DNA of 44,290 bases from Silicimonas sp. (GTDB lineage Bacteria > Pseudomonadota > Alphaproteobacteria > Rhodobacterales > Rhodobacteraceae): positions 1 through 44,290 of the forward strand of contig JABDJO010000026.1 in the NCBI GenBank assembly GCA_013002465.1, given 5' to 3'. Within the stretch, counting starts at the first letter, position 1. The number at the start of each line of letters is the position of its first letter. The translations under genes and the position numbers were made by a program. Positions 8,904 through 17,188 of the stretch are shown here, piece by piece. The notes beneath the pieces were generated by a model that was given only the letters and a program-made list of their open reading frames with translations, searched no databases and had not been told where the DNA came from.

Positions 8904-9629
8904 ATGTCCGTACTCAATAGACACAAGGCCCTGGAAAAGAGCCCCACGCTTTTGTTCATCTTCTCGCTTTTGGTTGTGACCGTCGGCGGCATCGTGGAAA
9001 TCGCGCCCCTCTTCTATCTCGAAAACACGATCGAGGAAGTGGACGGGATGCGCCCCTATACTCCGTTGGAACTGACGGGCCGCGATATCTATGTGCGCGA
9101 AGGTTGCTATGTCTGCCACAGCCAGATGATCCGCCCCATGCGGGACGAGGTTGAACGCTATGGCCATTATTCACTGGCGGCGGAATCGATGTACGACCAT
9201 CCGTTCCAGTGGGGATCGAAGCGCACAGGTCCTGACCTTGCCCGCGTCGGTGGCCGTTATTCGGATGCCTGGCACGTGGATCACATGCGCGATCCTCAGT
9301 CCGTGGTGCCTGAATCGATCATGCCGAAATACGCGTTCCTCAGCGAAACCCGGATCGAACCAACCCATGTGGCCGATCTTCTGGCAACGCACAGGTTGGT
9401 CGGTGTGCCTTACACCGACGAGATGATCGAAAACGCCGCCGCCGACTTTGCGGTGCAGGCCGATCCTGACGGTGACTGGGAAGGGTTGCAGGAACGCTAT
9501 CCCAACACGGTCGTGTCGAACTTCGACGGCCAGCCCGAGTTGACCGAAATGGATGCGATGATCGCTTACCTTCAAATGCTGGGCACGTTGGTCGACTTTT
9601 CGACCTTCACCCCTGCTGCAAGCCGCTAA
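8904..9629 (+). CDS. ccoO: cbb3-type cytochrome c oxidase subunit II (CcoO)
   Basis: 241 aa. One N-terminal membrane anchor (~15-38), then a periplasmic mono-haem cytochrome c domain with CYVCHS (Cys68, Cys71, His72) and a downstream axial-type methionine in the segment around SIMPKYAFL. The motif [17 protein letters not shown] is characteristic of CcoO/FixO. It passes electrons from CcoP to the CcoN active site. GGAGGG precedes the ATG, and the gene is 11 bp after ccoN and 11 bp before ccoQ. Confidence 0.97.
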   Translation: MSVLNRHKALEKSPTLLFIFSLLVVTVGGIVEIAPLFYLENTIEEVDGMRPYTPLELTGRDIYVREGCYVCHSQMIRPMRDEVERYGHYSLAAESMYDHPFQWGSKRTGPDLARVGGRYSDAWHVDHMRDPQSVVPESIMPKYAFLSETRIEPTHVADLLATHRLVGVPYTDEMIENAAADFAVQADPDGDWEGLQERYPNTVVSNFDGQPELTEMDAMIAYLQMLGTLVDFSTFTPAASR

Positions 9630-9640
9630 GGGAGGACAAG

Positions 9641-9871
9641 ATGGAAACCTATACCTTCTTGCGCGAACTGGCCGATAGCTGGGTGCTTTTGGCGATGTTC
9701 ACCTTCTTTGTCGGGGTCTGCCTGTGGGTCTTCCGGCCCTCGGCTAAGGCCGCCGATGCCGAAGCTGCCAGCATCCCGTTTCGCAATGAAACCCGCCCCG
9801 TCGCCGATCCGGCGTCGGACAAACCCTCAACCACAAGCTCCAGTCTGAAGTCGGAGGCCAAAGATGTCTGA
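9641..9871 (+). CDS. ccoQ: cbb3-type oxidase small subunit CcoQ
   Basis: 76 aa. One transmembrane helix (~15-33, WVLLAMFTFFVGVCLWVF) follows a short N-terminal segment (YTFLRELADSW), and a hydrophilic cytoplasmic tail follows it. Position between ccoO and ccoP and the size fit CcoQ/FixQ, a small subunit that stabilises the assembled oxidase. GGAGG precedes the ATG. The 3' end overlaps ccoP by 8 bp, so the two are probably translationally coupled. Confidence 0.92.
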   Translation: METYTFLRELADSWVLLAMFTFFVGVCLWVFRPSAKAADAEAASIPFRNETRPVADPASDKPSTTSSSLKSEAKDV

Positions 9872-10730
9872 CAATCTCAACAAGGACGAGGTCACCGGCG
9901 TCGATACCACCGGTCACGTTTGGGACGGGATCAGGGAATTGAACAATCCCCTGCCGCGCTGGTGGCTGTGGTGCTTTTACCTGACCGTTGCCTGGGGCGT
10001 TGTCTATACGATCGCCTATCCCGCCTGGCCACTGATCAATGGCGCGACTTCGGGGTTCCTTGGATATTCGACCCGCGCCAATGTCGCCGCCGATATCGAG
10101 GCGGTCGATGCCCAGAATGCCGAAGTCGCCGCACAACTGGCTGCGGCGGACCTCAGCACTTTGTCGGCAGACGATCCGGCCTATCACTATGGTGTTGCTG
10201 GCGGGGCCGCGGTGTTCCGCGCCAACTGTTCGCAGTGTCATGGGTCGGGTGCGGCTGGCGCTGTCGGGTATCCCAACCTTCTGGATAACGATTGGCTTTG
10301 GGGCGGATCGCTTGAAGCGATCGAGGCCACGGTGCGCCACGGCGTCCGTAACGACACCGACGACGATGCCCGCTATTCCGAGATGCCCGCCTTTGGCGAA
10401 ATCCTGGAACGCGACGAAATCACGGCCCTGGCCGAGTACGTGTTGGCCCTGTCCAATCAGGAACACGATGCGGCACTGGCTGCCACGGCCACAGAGCTTT
10501 TCGTCGACAACTGCAGTTCGTGCCACGGCGAAGAAGCCGAGGGTATGTACGATCTGGGCGCGCCACGCCTGTCGGATGCGATCACCCTTTACGGCAATTC
10601 CCGCGACGCGGTGATCGAGACGATCACCAATGCCCGCTTTGGTGTCATGCCCGCCTGGGGACCACGTCTGGACGAAGCCGAGATCAAGGCCGTCACGCTT
10701 TACGTCCATCAACTGGGCGGCGGCGAGTAA
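9864..10730 (+). CDS. ccoP: cbb3-type cytochrome c oxidase subunit III, di-haem (CcoP)
   Basis: 288 aa. The N-terminal segment GHVWDGIRELNNPLPRWWLW is the family hallmark just before a membrane helix (~33-57). Two periplasmic cytochrome c domains follow, with CSQCHG (Cys122, Cys125, His126) and CSSCHG (Cys217, Cys220, His221). The sequences around SEMPAFG and VMPAWG would supply the axial methionines. It accepts electrons from soluble cytochrome c or the bc1 complex and hands them to CcoO. Last gene of ccoNOQP; a strong hairpin with T-run lies about 127 bp downstream. Confidence 0.96.
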   Translation: MSDNLNKDEVTGVDTTGHVWDGIRELNNPLPRWWLWCFYLTVAWGVVYTIAYPAWPLINGATSGFLGYSTRANVAADIEAVDAQNAEVAAQLAAADLSTLSADDPAYHYGVAGGAAVFRANCSQCHGSGAAGAVGYPNLLDNDWLWGGSLEAIEATVRHGVRNDTDDDARYSEMPAFGEILERDEITALAEYVLALSNQEHDAALAATATELFVDNCSSCHGEEAEGMYDLGAPRLSDAITLYGNSRDAVIETITNARFGVMPAWGPRLDEAEIKAVTLYVHQLGGGE

Positions 10731-10856
10731 CGTTTCACGCTTCATCGCGCGATTGGTTGTTTCCGACACCTCTGGGAAACGCGCGGTGACCCCCGGCCCC
10801 TGCCCTGTTCGCACATCGCGGGGGTCGGGGACCATAACAGGTCGGCGAACGTCGAG

Positions 10857-10886
10857 ACGCCGGGTCAAAAATGGCCCGGCGTTTTT
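10857..10886 (+). terminator. Rho-independent terminator after ccoNOQP
   Basis: ACGCCGGG (10857-10864), a 10-nt loop, CCCGGCGT (10875-10882), followed by a run of five T (10882-10886). The 8-bp GC-rich perfect stem with an immediate T-run is a standard intrinsic terminator on the plus strand. It separates ccoNOQP from ccoGHIS. Confidence 0.85.
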
Positions 10887-11083
10887 CATGGGCAGATCGC
10901 CGGGCGCAATATCCGAGACCTGGGTTGGATAATCCTGCGGTTTCAACGGCAAAGCAGCGTCATGTCGCCGCATCGTCGCCTTACGACCTTCGGGCAGGCT
11001 TGCCGAAAACCCAGGCGCGATTACCTGATATTTCACGCGCCTTCAGCAATCGCTGGGAAATTCCTGCAGATTGCTTTTGGTGA

Positions 11084-11097
11084 TTGATGCAGATCAA
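11084..11097. promoter_or_regulatory. FNR box upstream of ccoG
   Basis: TTGAT-GCAG-ATCAA, a perfect FNR consensus centred at 11090.5, 54 bp before the ccoG ATG. At -41.5 the start would fall near 11132, with TCTAAG (11121-11126) as a candidate -10. Its match to the ccoN box indicates coordinated low-oxygen control of structural and assembly genes. Confidence 0.9.
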
Positions 11098-11151
11098 TGC
11101 CGCCTGCACCGGGTGGATGCTCTAAGGGTGCTGCGAACAGGAAGATATCCC

Positions 11152-12585
11152 ATGGCCGAGAACCAAACTCAGTCTCCGAAACTCTATGCCCCGCGCGAGC
11201 CGATCTTTCCCCGGCGCGTAAGCGGGACCTTCAGAACGCTCAAGTGGTGGATTCTGGGCATTACGCTTGGAATTTACTACCTTTTCCCATGGATCCGTTG
11301 GGATCGGGGGCCGAACCTGCCTGACCAGGCGGTTCTGGTCGATATGGCCGGGCGCCGCTTTTACTTCTTCTGGATCGAGATCTGGCCGCATGAGTTCTAT
11401 TTCGTCGCGGGCCTTTTGATCATGGCGGGGCTTGGGCTGTTCTTGTTCACCTCGGCCTTGGGCAGGGTCTGGTGCGGCTATGCATGCCCGCAGACGGTCT
11501 GGACCGATCTTTTCATCCTGGTCGAACGCTGGATCGAGGGTGACCGCAACGCCCGTGTCCGGCTTTGGAACGCGCCCTGGACGGGCAAGAAAATCAGGCT
11601 TCGGGTCACGAAATGGGTGGTCTGGTTCCTGATCGCCTTGGCCACGGGCGGGGCCTGGGTGTTCTATTTCGCCGATGCGCCAACGCTGGCGCGCGATCTT
11701 GTCACGCTGAACGCCGCTCCGATCGCCTATTCGACCATCCTGGTTCTGACCGCCACAACGCTGATCTTTGGCGGCTTCATGCGCGAGCAGGTCTGCATTT
11801 ACATGTGCCCCTGGCCACGCATCCAGGGTGCGATGATGGATGATGATACCCTGACCGTCGCCTATCGGGACTGGCGCGGTGAACCCCGTGGCAAGCACCG
11901 CAAGGCCGAAGGCGCCGACCAGCTTGGCGACTGCATTGATTGCATGGCCTGCGTCAACGTCTGCCCCGTCGGCATAGATATCCGGGACGGTCAGCAGCTT
12001 GAGTGTATCACCTGCGCGCTGTGCATCGACGCCTGCGACGATATCATGGCCAAGATCGGCAAGGAGCGCGGACTGATCGACTATCTGGCCCTGTCCGACG
12101 AGGGCCGCGAACGCGAAGGCAATCCGCCGCGCCCGATCTGGCAGCATGTGTTCCGGCTGCGCACCATCATCTATACCGGCCTTTGGTCGCTGATCGGGGT
12201 CGCCTTGATCTGGGCGCTCTTCGTTCGCTCGGACATCGGTCTGTCGGTGGAACCTGTGCGCAATCCGCAGTTCGTGACCCTGTCGGATGGTTCGATCCGC
12301 AACACCTATACCTTGCGCATTCGCAACCTTACTGCGGATGATCGCGAATTCCGCGTGGCGCTGACGTCCGAGGACATCTTGCGCATTGACGTCGGAACCC
12401 AGGGACCCGAGGCCAATCACATCATCGTGCCCGCGAACGAAACCCTCAATGCCCGCGTCTTTGTCACCGCGCGCCCCAACGATCCGGCGGCGGCCCGCGA
12501 GACGACGGACTTGAGGATATGGGTCGAGGACGCCTATGGTGAAGGCCGCGCAGGGGCGGCGACGATTTTCAACGGAAAGGGTTAG
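11152..12585 (+). CDS. ccoG: cbb3 oxidase maturation protein CcoG (FixG), polyferredoxin-like membrane protein
   Basis: 477 aa from the ATG at 11152; an upstream in-frame start at 11071 would run through the FNR box and is rejected. About five membrane helices carry the RVWCGYACPQTVWTD and EQVCIYMCPWPRIQ motifs. A cytoplasmic ferredoxin domain with CIDCMACVNVCP and CITCALCIDACD can hold two [4Fe-4S] clusters. An Ig-like C-terminal periplasmic domain (~365-477) follows. Known role: cupric reductase activity that supplies Cu(I) for the CuB centre during cbb3 assembly. First gene of ccoGHIS. Confidence 0.95.
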   Translation: MAENQTQSPKLYAPREPIFPRRVSGTFRTLKWWILGITLGIYYLFPWIRWDRGPNLPDQAVLVDMAGRRFYFFWIEIWPHEFYFVAGLLIMAGLGLFLFTSALGRVWCGYACPQTVWTDLFILVERWIEGDRNARVRLWNAPWTGKKIRLRVTKWVVWFLIALATGGAWVFYFADAPTLARDLVTLNAAPIAYSTILVLTATTLIFGGFMREQVCIYMCPWPRIQGAMMDDDTLTVAYRDWRGEPRGKHRKAEGADQLGDCIDCMACVNVCPVGIDIRDGQQLECITCALCIDACDDIMAKIGKERGLIDYLALSDEGREREGNPPRPIWQHVFRLRTIIYTGLWSLIGVALIWALFVRSDIGLSVEPVRNPQFVTLSDGSIRNTYTLRIRNLTADDREFRVALTSEDILRIDVGTQGPEANHIIVPANETLNARVFVTARPNDPAAARETTDLRIWVEDAYGEGRAGAATIFNGKG

Positions 12586-12588
12586 GCC

Positions 12589-13047
12589 ATGGGTCCGACA
12601 CGCATCACCGGATGGCACGTTGCACTGATCTTTGGATCGGCCTTCGCGGTTATCATCGGCGTCAACATCACGCTGGCGGTCAAGGCCGTATCGACTTTTC
12701 CGGGTCTTGAGACCAAGAACTCCTATGTCGCCAGCCAGACCTTTGAACGCGATCGACAGGCGCAAGAGGCTTTGGGCTGGACCGTGGGGGCACGGATCGA
12801 CGGTTTGCGCCTGGAAGTTGCGATTGACGACGATATCGGCCCGGTCGTGCCCGAGATCACCGCCGCCACCCTTGGCCGCGCAACCCATGTGGGCGAGGAC
12901 ATGACCCCCGTGTTCCGCCATAACGGCGCGCGCTTCGTGGCCGAGGTGCCCGAACTGGCCCCCGGCAACTGGAACCTGCGTTTGCAGGCCCGCGCGGCAG
13001 ACGGCACCGAGTTTCGCCAACGCATCGTTCTTAAGGTTGCCAGATGA
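12589..13047 (+). CDS. ccoH: cbb3 oxidase assembly protein CcoH (FixH)
   Basis: 152 aa. One N-terminal membrane helix (~8-32, WHVALIFGSAFAVIIGVNIT), then a periplasmic beta-rich FixH domain beginning with the family-typical NSYVASQTFERDRQAQEALGW. It associates with CcoN and is needed for stable oxidase assembly. It starts 3 bp after ccoG and overlaps ccoI by 4 bp. Confidence 0.93.
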   Translation: MGPTRITGWHVALIFGSAFAVIIGVNITLAVKAVSTFPGLETKNSYVASQTFERDRQAQEALGWTVGARIDGLRLEVAIDDDIGPVVPEITAATLGRATHVGEDMTPVFRHNGARFVAEVPELAPGNWNLRLQARAADGTEFRQRIVLKVAR

Positions 13048-15176
13048 GCGTAACGGCCTGCCCCGGATGCACCGCTGGCGGCGAAGTGGCCGACCGGCTG
13101 GCCGGGGATCAGACCTTGCCGACGCACGAGCTTTGGTTGCCCAAGATCCATTGCATCAACTGTATTCGGGGCGTCGAGGACGCCCTTGCCCGTTTGCCCG
13201 ACATCGACGCGGCCCGGGTGAACCTCAGCCGCAAGCGGGTGGCGATCCGGGCAACGCCCGGTGCCGATCCGACCCCCTGGATCGACGCCTTGGCCCAGGC
13301 TGGCTACGAAGCACACGAGGCCAGGACGAACGCCGAACATGCGGGCGACCGGGGGCTGCTTTTGCGCCTTGGGATCGCGGGGTTCGCGATGATGAACGTG
13401 ATGCTTTTGTCGGTCGCCGTCTGGTCAGGCGCCACGGATGCAACGCGCGATTTCTTCCACTGGATCGCTGCCGCGATTGCGCTGCCCGCCGCCGTATTCT
13501 GCGCCGAGCCATTCTTTTCCAGTGCCCTGGGTGCAATGCGCGCCAGGCGTTTCAACATGGACGTGCCGATTTCGCTGGCCATCATCCTGGCCTGCGGACT
13601 GTCGCTTTACGAAACCGCGACGGGCGGGGCGCACGCCTATTTCGATGCCGCCCTGTCCCTGACCTTTTTCCTGTTGGCGGGGCGCGTGCTGGAGGCCCGA
13701 ATGCGTCGGGCGGCGCGATCTGCGGCAGCTGATCTGGCCGCGCTTGAACCACGCCGGGTGCTGGTGCTGGAAGACGGCGACAAGATCGGGCGCAAGATCG
13801 AAGACGTGGCGATTGGCGATCGGCTTTGGCTGGCGGCTGGCGCTCGGGTTCCGGTCGATGGTGTTCTGAAATCGCTGCAGGTGCGCGTCGACCGAAGTGC
13901 GCTGACCGGCGAAAGCGACCCGATCGAGATCGACGAGGGCGAAACCCTGACGGCGGGCGATGTGGTCATGACGGGCCCTGTCACCATGGAGGCGCGTGCG
14001 GTCGGAGAAGCCTCGACCCTCAGGAGGATGATCCAGCTTGCGGCCCTGGCCGAGGGCGCGCGCACCAAATACACAAGCCTGGCCGACCGCGCCGCCGAGC
14101 TTTACGTGCCCCTGGTCCATGGGTTGGCCCTGGCCGCTTTCCTGGGCTGGAGCTTTGCAACCGGCGATCTGATGCACGCTTTGACCATTGCGATTGCCAC
14201 GCTGATCATCACCTGCCCCTGCGCCCTGGGTCTGGCCGTGCCCGCCGTGGCCACGGTTGCCACGGGTCGGCTGTTTCGCGCCGGGGTTCTGGTGAAATCC
14301 GAAACCGCTCTGGAACGGCTGGCCGAGGTCGATACGGTTGTCTTCGACAAGACGGGAACTTTGACGCGCAGCGTTCTGAAGCCCCCAAATGACCTGACGG
14401 GCGAACAGCTTTCGGTGCTGAAAGCATTGGCATTGGCGTCGGACCACCCGCTTAGCCGGGGCCTGGTCCGGGCTTTGGACGATGTACGGCCCGCCGCCCT
14501 GGACGACGTTCGGGAAATCCCCGGCGAGGGCGTTCTGGCACGCATGGGCGACACTGTTGCCCGCCTTGGGTCGGGCGCGTGGCTGGGCCAAGCGGGCGGC
14601 ACCGCGTTTCAAATTGGCGAAGACGTCTTTGGCATGGAGCAATCCGAACAGCTTGTTCCCGGCGCCGCCGACACCGTGGCCCGTCTGCAGACCCTTGGCT
14701 TCCCGGTTCATCTTTTGACCGGCGACACTGAAACGCACGCCGCCCGGATCAATGCCATGCTTGGGGCCGACGCGGTTCACGCCGCGATGCGACCCGAGGA
14801 CAAACAAGCCATGATCGCGCGCCTGCAGGACGAGGGTCACAAGGTTCTGATGGTGGGGGACGGATTGAACGACACGCTGGCCCTGACGCAGGCCTGGGCC
14901 TCGATCGCGCCGGGATCAGCGCTGGAAGCCAGCCAGAACGCTGCCGACGTGGTGCTTTTGGGCGGCACGCTGGAGCGGATGGCCGATGCCCTGGGCATCG
15001 CGCGAAAGGCGCGGCGGCGAATTCTTGAGAACTTTGGACTGGCGGCGTGTTACAATGCCATTGCGATTCCATTGGCATTGGCCGGTCTGGCCACGCCACT
15101 TTTGGCAGCCCTTGCCATGTCAACGTCTTCGATCAGCGTGACCCTGAACGCGCTGCGCAGCGGGAGCATCAAATGA
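13044..15176 (+). CDS. ccoI: Copper-transporting P1B-type ATPase CcoI (FixI)
   Basis: 710 aa. An N-terminal extra motif CPGC (Cys6, Cys9) precedes a heavy-metal-associated domain with CINC (Cys37, Cys40). Eight membrane helices are predicted. The actuator motif TGES, the transmembrane CPC metal site (Cys391-Pro-Cys393), the phosphorylation motif DKTGT (Asp435) and the GDGLNDT hinge are all present. It exports Cu(I) across the inner membrane for CuB insertion into cbb3 oxidase, rather than for bulk copper resistance; this assignment rests on its position between ccoH and ccoS. It overlaps both neighbours by 4 bp. Confidence 0.95.
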   Translation: MSVTACPGCTAGGEVADRLAGDQTLPTHELWLPKIHCINCIRGVEDALARLPDIDAARVNLSRKRVAIRATPGADPTPWIDALAQAGYEAHEARTNAEHAGDRGLLLRLGIAGFAMMNVMLLSVAVWSGATDATRDFFHWIAAAIALPAAVFCAEPFFSSALGAMRARRFNMDVPISLAIILACGLSLYETATGGAHAYFDAALSLTFFLLAGRVLEARMRRAARSAAADLAALEPRRVLVLEDGDKIGRKIEDVAIGDRLWLAAGARVPVDGVLKSLQVRVDRSALTGESDPIEIDEGETLTAGDVVMTGPVTMEARAVGEASTLRRMIQLAALAEGARTKYTSLADRAAELYVPLVHGLALAAFLGWSFATGDLMHALTIAIATLIITCPCALGLAVPAVATVATGRLFRAGVLVKSETALERLAEVDTVVFDKTGTLTRSVLKPPNDLTGEQLSVLKALALASDHPLSRGLVRALDDVRPAALDDVREIPGEGVLARMGDTVARLGSGAWLGQAGGTAFQIGEDVFGMEQSEQLVPGAADTVARLQTLGFPVHLLTGDTETHAARINAMLGADAVHAAMRPEDKQAMIARLQDEGHKVLMVGDGLNDTLALTQAWASIAPGSALEASQNAADVVLLGGTLERMADALGIARKARRRILENFGLAACYNAIAIPLALAGLATPLLAALAMSTSSISVTLNALRSGSIK

Positions 15177-15328
15177 ATATCCTTGTTGTTCTGGTTCCCT
15201 GTTCACTGATCCTTGGCCTTGGCGCCCTGGCGGCCTTTGTCTGGACCCTGCGCCACGACCAGTACGAGGATCTTGAAGGGGACGCGGAGCGGATCCTGTT
15301 TGACGAGGACGACGCGACCAAGTCGTGA
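15173..15328 (+). CDS. ccoS: cbb3 oxidase assembly protein CcoS (FixS)
   Basis: 51 aa starting at the ATG at 15173, whose ATGA overlaps the ccoI stop. One membrane helix (~3-25) is followed by the CcoS signature RHDQYEDLEGDAERILFDED, typical of the family (small acidic tail, residues ~27-47). It is required for cofactor insertion into CcoN. Last gene of ccoGHIS. Confidence 0.93.
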   Translation: MNILVVLVPCSLILGLGALAAFVWTLRHDQYEDLEGDAERILFDEDDATKS

Positions 15329-15332
15329 TTGG

Positions 15333-15389
15333 ATTGGGCAACTGCCGCTGTTGATCTTAGCAGTTGCCAATCTTGACTATTTTTTAGTC
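15333..15389. terminator. Stem-loop with T-run after ccoS
   Basis: The arms ATTGG(G)CAACTGC (15333-15345) and GCAGTTGCCAAT (15360-15371) pair over 12 bp with one bulged G and a 14-nt loop. A second hairpin GACTA-TTTTT-TAGTC (15375-15389) follows; its loop is part of a six-T run at 15380-15385. It lies between convergent genes (ccoS and the 15473-16051 gene) and probably ends transcription on the plus strand. The T-run is eight bases after the main stem, so its efficiency is uncertain. Confidence 0.55.
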
Positions 15390-15472
15390 TCAATGGCTTG
15401 CCAATAAATCCCCACGCAACGGTACAAAAATGCTAAGCGGGGTTTAACGGTCAGGGACAGCACAAATCCGCA

Positions 15473-16051
15473 TCAGTCGCCTTTGTAGTACCCCACGACA
15501 TCTCCTTCGGTCGTACACCCCAAACCATTCAACAAACGGTTGGAATAGTTGAAATAGGCGCAAACCTGATTCACTTCGAGGATCTCGCCGTCGTCGCATC
15601 CGGCAATTTTCAGGGCCTCGAAATCCGACTTGACCATCCTGCCGACGTCCGTGGTCAATTTGCCCGCATAACGCAGCAGCGCCAGCTCCTTGCCCTCGAA
15701 TTCGTCTTCGGGCCGCTCGGCTTTCAGCGCGGTAAAGATGCGGTCGCTGCGCGGTTGGTCCTTCAAAAGGTTGCGCACATTCATGAAGTGATGGGTCAGG
15801 GAATAGGTGCAATCGTTCAGGATCGACGTATAGCTTGCCACGACTTCCAGAAACCAGAACGGCAGCGCGTTGTCCTTTGAATGGAGGACCGAACGGTAAA
15901 GCGTTACGTGCCCGTCCATGGTTTCGGGGCGCAGGCTATGGACGCGCATTACCGTATCGACGGTGCCGTGGGGTGTGCGGGCCTTGTCCAGAAGGGTTTT
16001 CAGACGCGGGCCTGCGTCTTCGTCGGACACCATCTTGATCCAAGCAGTCAT
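15473..16051 (-). CDS. AhpD/carboxymuconolactone decarboxylase-like, peroxidase-related protein
   Basis: 192 aa using the ATG at 16051, 4 bp after the upstream gene; an in-frame start at 16090 would sit inside that gene. Helical CMD-type fold with the core PFWFLEVVASYTSILNDCTYSLTHHF. The position of the AhpD CxxC-x-x-H motif reads Cys81-T-Y-Ser84-L-T-His87-His88, so the second cysteine of the redox pair is replaced by serine. Family members are alkylhydroperoxidases or other thiol-based enzymes. Without a resolving cysteine, a classical disulfide peroxidase cycle is doubtful. Co-transcribed with an intact CxxC homologue, a permease and an ATPase; substrate unknown. Confidence 0.7.
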   Translation of the reverse strand: MTAWIKMVSDEDAGPRLKTLLDKARTPHGTVDTVMRVHSLRPETMDGHVTLYRSVLHSKDNALPFWFLEVVASYTSILNDCTYSLTHHFMNVRNLLKDQPRSDRIFTALKAERPEDEFEGKELALLRYAGKLTTDVGRMVKSDFEALKIAGCDDGEILEVNQVCAYFNYSNRLLNGLGCTTEGDVVGYYKGD

Positions 16052-16055
16052 GGGT

Positions 16056-16406
16056 TTACTCCTTTGGGCCGTCGGCAGAGAAAATGTCATAAACTTTCAG
16101 CGCCTTGGCCGAAAAAGCATAAGACGGTCCGCCGCCCATATAGGTCGCCATCGCCAAAGCCTCGCACAGTTCTTCGCGGGTTGCCTTCAGACGGATCAGC
16201 GAGCGCACATGGAACCCGATGCAACTGTCGCAACGGGTGGCAATGGCGATGCCAAGCGCGATGAATTCCTTGGTCTTTTCGCTTAACGCGCCGTCGGTTT
16301 TGGCGGCCTGGCTCATCTGCCCGAAACCCTTTGCGGTCTGGGGGATTTCCCGGGTCAGCCGCCCGATATTGGTCTCGGTTTCGGCCATGAAGTCGTGCCA
16401 GTCCAT
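16056..16406 (-). CDS. Carboxymuconolactone decarboxylase/AhpD-family protein
   Basis: 116 aa, the usual size of a single CMD domain. The motif Cys59-D-S-Cys62-I-G-F-His66 is the AhpD-type redox pair with its proton-relay histidine, followed by ALAMATYMGGGPSYAFSAKAL, typical of the YurZ/AhpD branch. It probably acts as an alkylhydroperoxidase-like or decarboxylase-like cytoplasmic enzyme. It lies 9 bp downstream of an ABC permease gene and 4 bp upstream of a second family member. The pairing suggests the two may form a heteromer or act on one substrate; this is inference. Confidence 0.82.
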   Translation of the reverse strand: MDWHDFMAETETNIGRLTREIPQTAKGFGQMSQAAKTDGALSEKTKEFIALGIAIATRCDSCIGFHVRSLIRLKATREELCEALAMATYMGGGPSYAFSAKALKVYDIFSADGPKE

Positions 16407-16415
16407 GTCTGCTCC

Positions 16416-17177
16416 TTAGATGCGTTCGTCCGATCCCATGCGCCGTTCCAGCCACCGAACCCCGGCCGAGATGATCAGCACTAGGATCAGGTATTCGACG
16501 ATGAGAAGTGAATAGATCTCCAGCGGTCGGTATTCGGTCACCACCAGTTCGTTGGCGCGCCGGGTCAGTTCCTGCATGCCGATGACCGAGGCAAAGGCGC
16601 TCATCTTGACGATATAGATGAACTGGTTGGCCAGGGGTGGCAGAATGCGGCGGATCGCCTGGGGCAGGATCACATAGCGCATGGTCTGGACATAGTTCAG
16701 ACCGACGGTCTGGGCGGCCTCGCTTTGGCCGCGTGCAATCGACTGGATGCCGGCGCGGTAGATTTCGGCGGTAAAGGCGCTGTCGGATATCGCCAGTGTG
16801 ATGATGGCGCCCCAGAATGGGTCGATGGGAATATTGAGCCCCATGGATTTGAAGATGATCGGCAGGCCGTAGAACACCCAGAACAGCATCGGCAACAGGG
16901 GGATCGAGCGGATGAATTCCACATAGATGCGGTTGATCAGCCGCCAACCGCGACTGCGGGACTGGCCGGGCAGTGCCACCAGAAGGCCCAGGAGGATCGA
17001 GATCAGCGCGGCAATGACCGAAATCTGAATGGTGTTCCACATCCCAGAGACCAGGAATTTCACATTGATCCATCCACCCGGAGTTCTGGGGTCGATGACA
17101 TACCAGCCCCAGGTCGCGGACGATGAACACCCGGTCAGCAGAACCAGCGACATCAGGGCAAAGACGTTTCTTTTCAT
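16416..17177 (-). CDS. Polar amino-acid type ABC transporter permease with lipoprotein-like N-terminus
   Basis: 253 aa from the ATG at 17177, 11 bp after the ATPase stop; an in-frame start at 17225 would overlap that gene. HisMQ/GltK-type permease with about five membrane helices, a TIQISVIAALISILLGLL first core helix, and an EAA-like loop around SEAAQTVGLNYVQTMRYV. Oddity: the N-terminus MKRNVFALMSLVLLTGCSSS is a textbook lipoprotein signal with a lipobox (LTGC, Cys17) and a short hydrophilic linker before the first permease helix. It could be a genuine lipidated permease or a normal first helix that merely resembles one. It works with the ATPase upstream and probably the divergent SBP at 18024. 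Confidence 0.88.
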   Translation of the reverse strand: MKRNVFALMSLVLLTGCSSSATWGWYVIDPRTPGGWINVKFLVSGMWNTIQISVIAALISILLGLLVALPGQSRSRGWRLINRIYVEFIRSIPLLPMLFWVFYGLPIIFKSMGLNIPIDPFWGAIITLAISDSAFTAEIYRAGIQSIARGQSEAAQTVGLNYVQTMRYVILPQAIRRILPPLANQFIYIVKMSAFASVIGMQELTRRANELVVTEYRPLEIYSLLIVEYLILVLIISAGVRWLERRMGSDERI

Positions 17178-17188
17178 GTGCTTGCCCC

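Larger units (their letters stand above)
10731..11151. other. Intergenic region between ccoP and ccoG
   Basis: 421 bp. It contains the ccoP terminator (10857-10886) and the FNR box before ccoG (11084-11097), both listed separately. The stretch 10887-11083 shows no convincing gene, repeat or RNA; reading frames crossing it lack ribosome-binding sites and family features. Confidence 0.5.

Noticed and set aside
9744..11036. 430-codon minus-strand frame across ccoP and the ccoP-ccoG gap
   Set aside because: It overlaps ccoQ and ccoP and the terminator, and no domain is recognisable; a shadow frame extended by chance into intergenic DNA.
11122..13020. 632-codon minus-strand frame opposite ccoG and ccoH
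   Set aside because: Antisense to two certain genes, with shadow-type composition and no domain.
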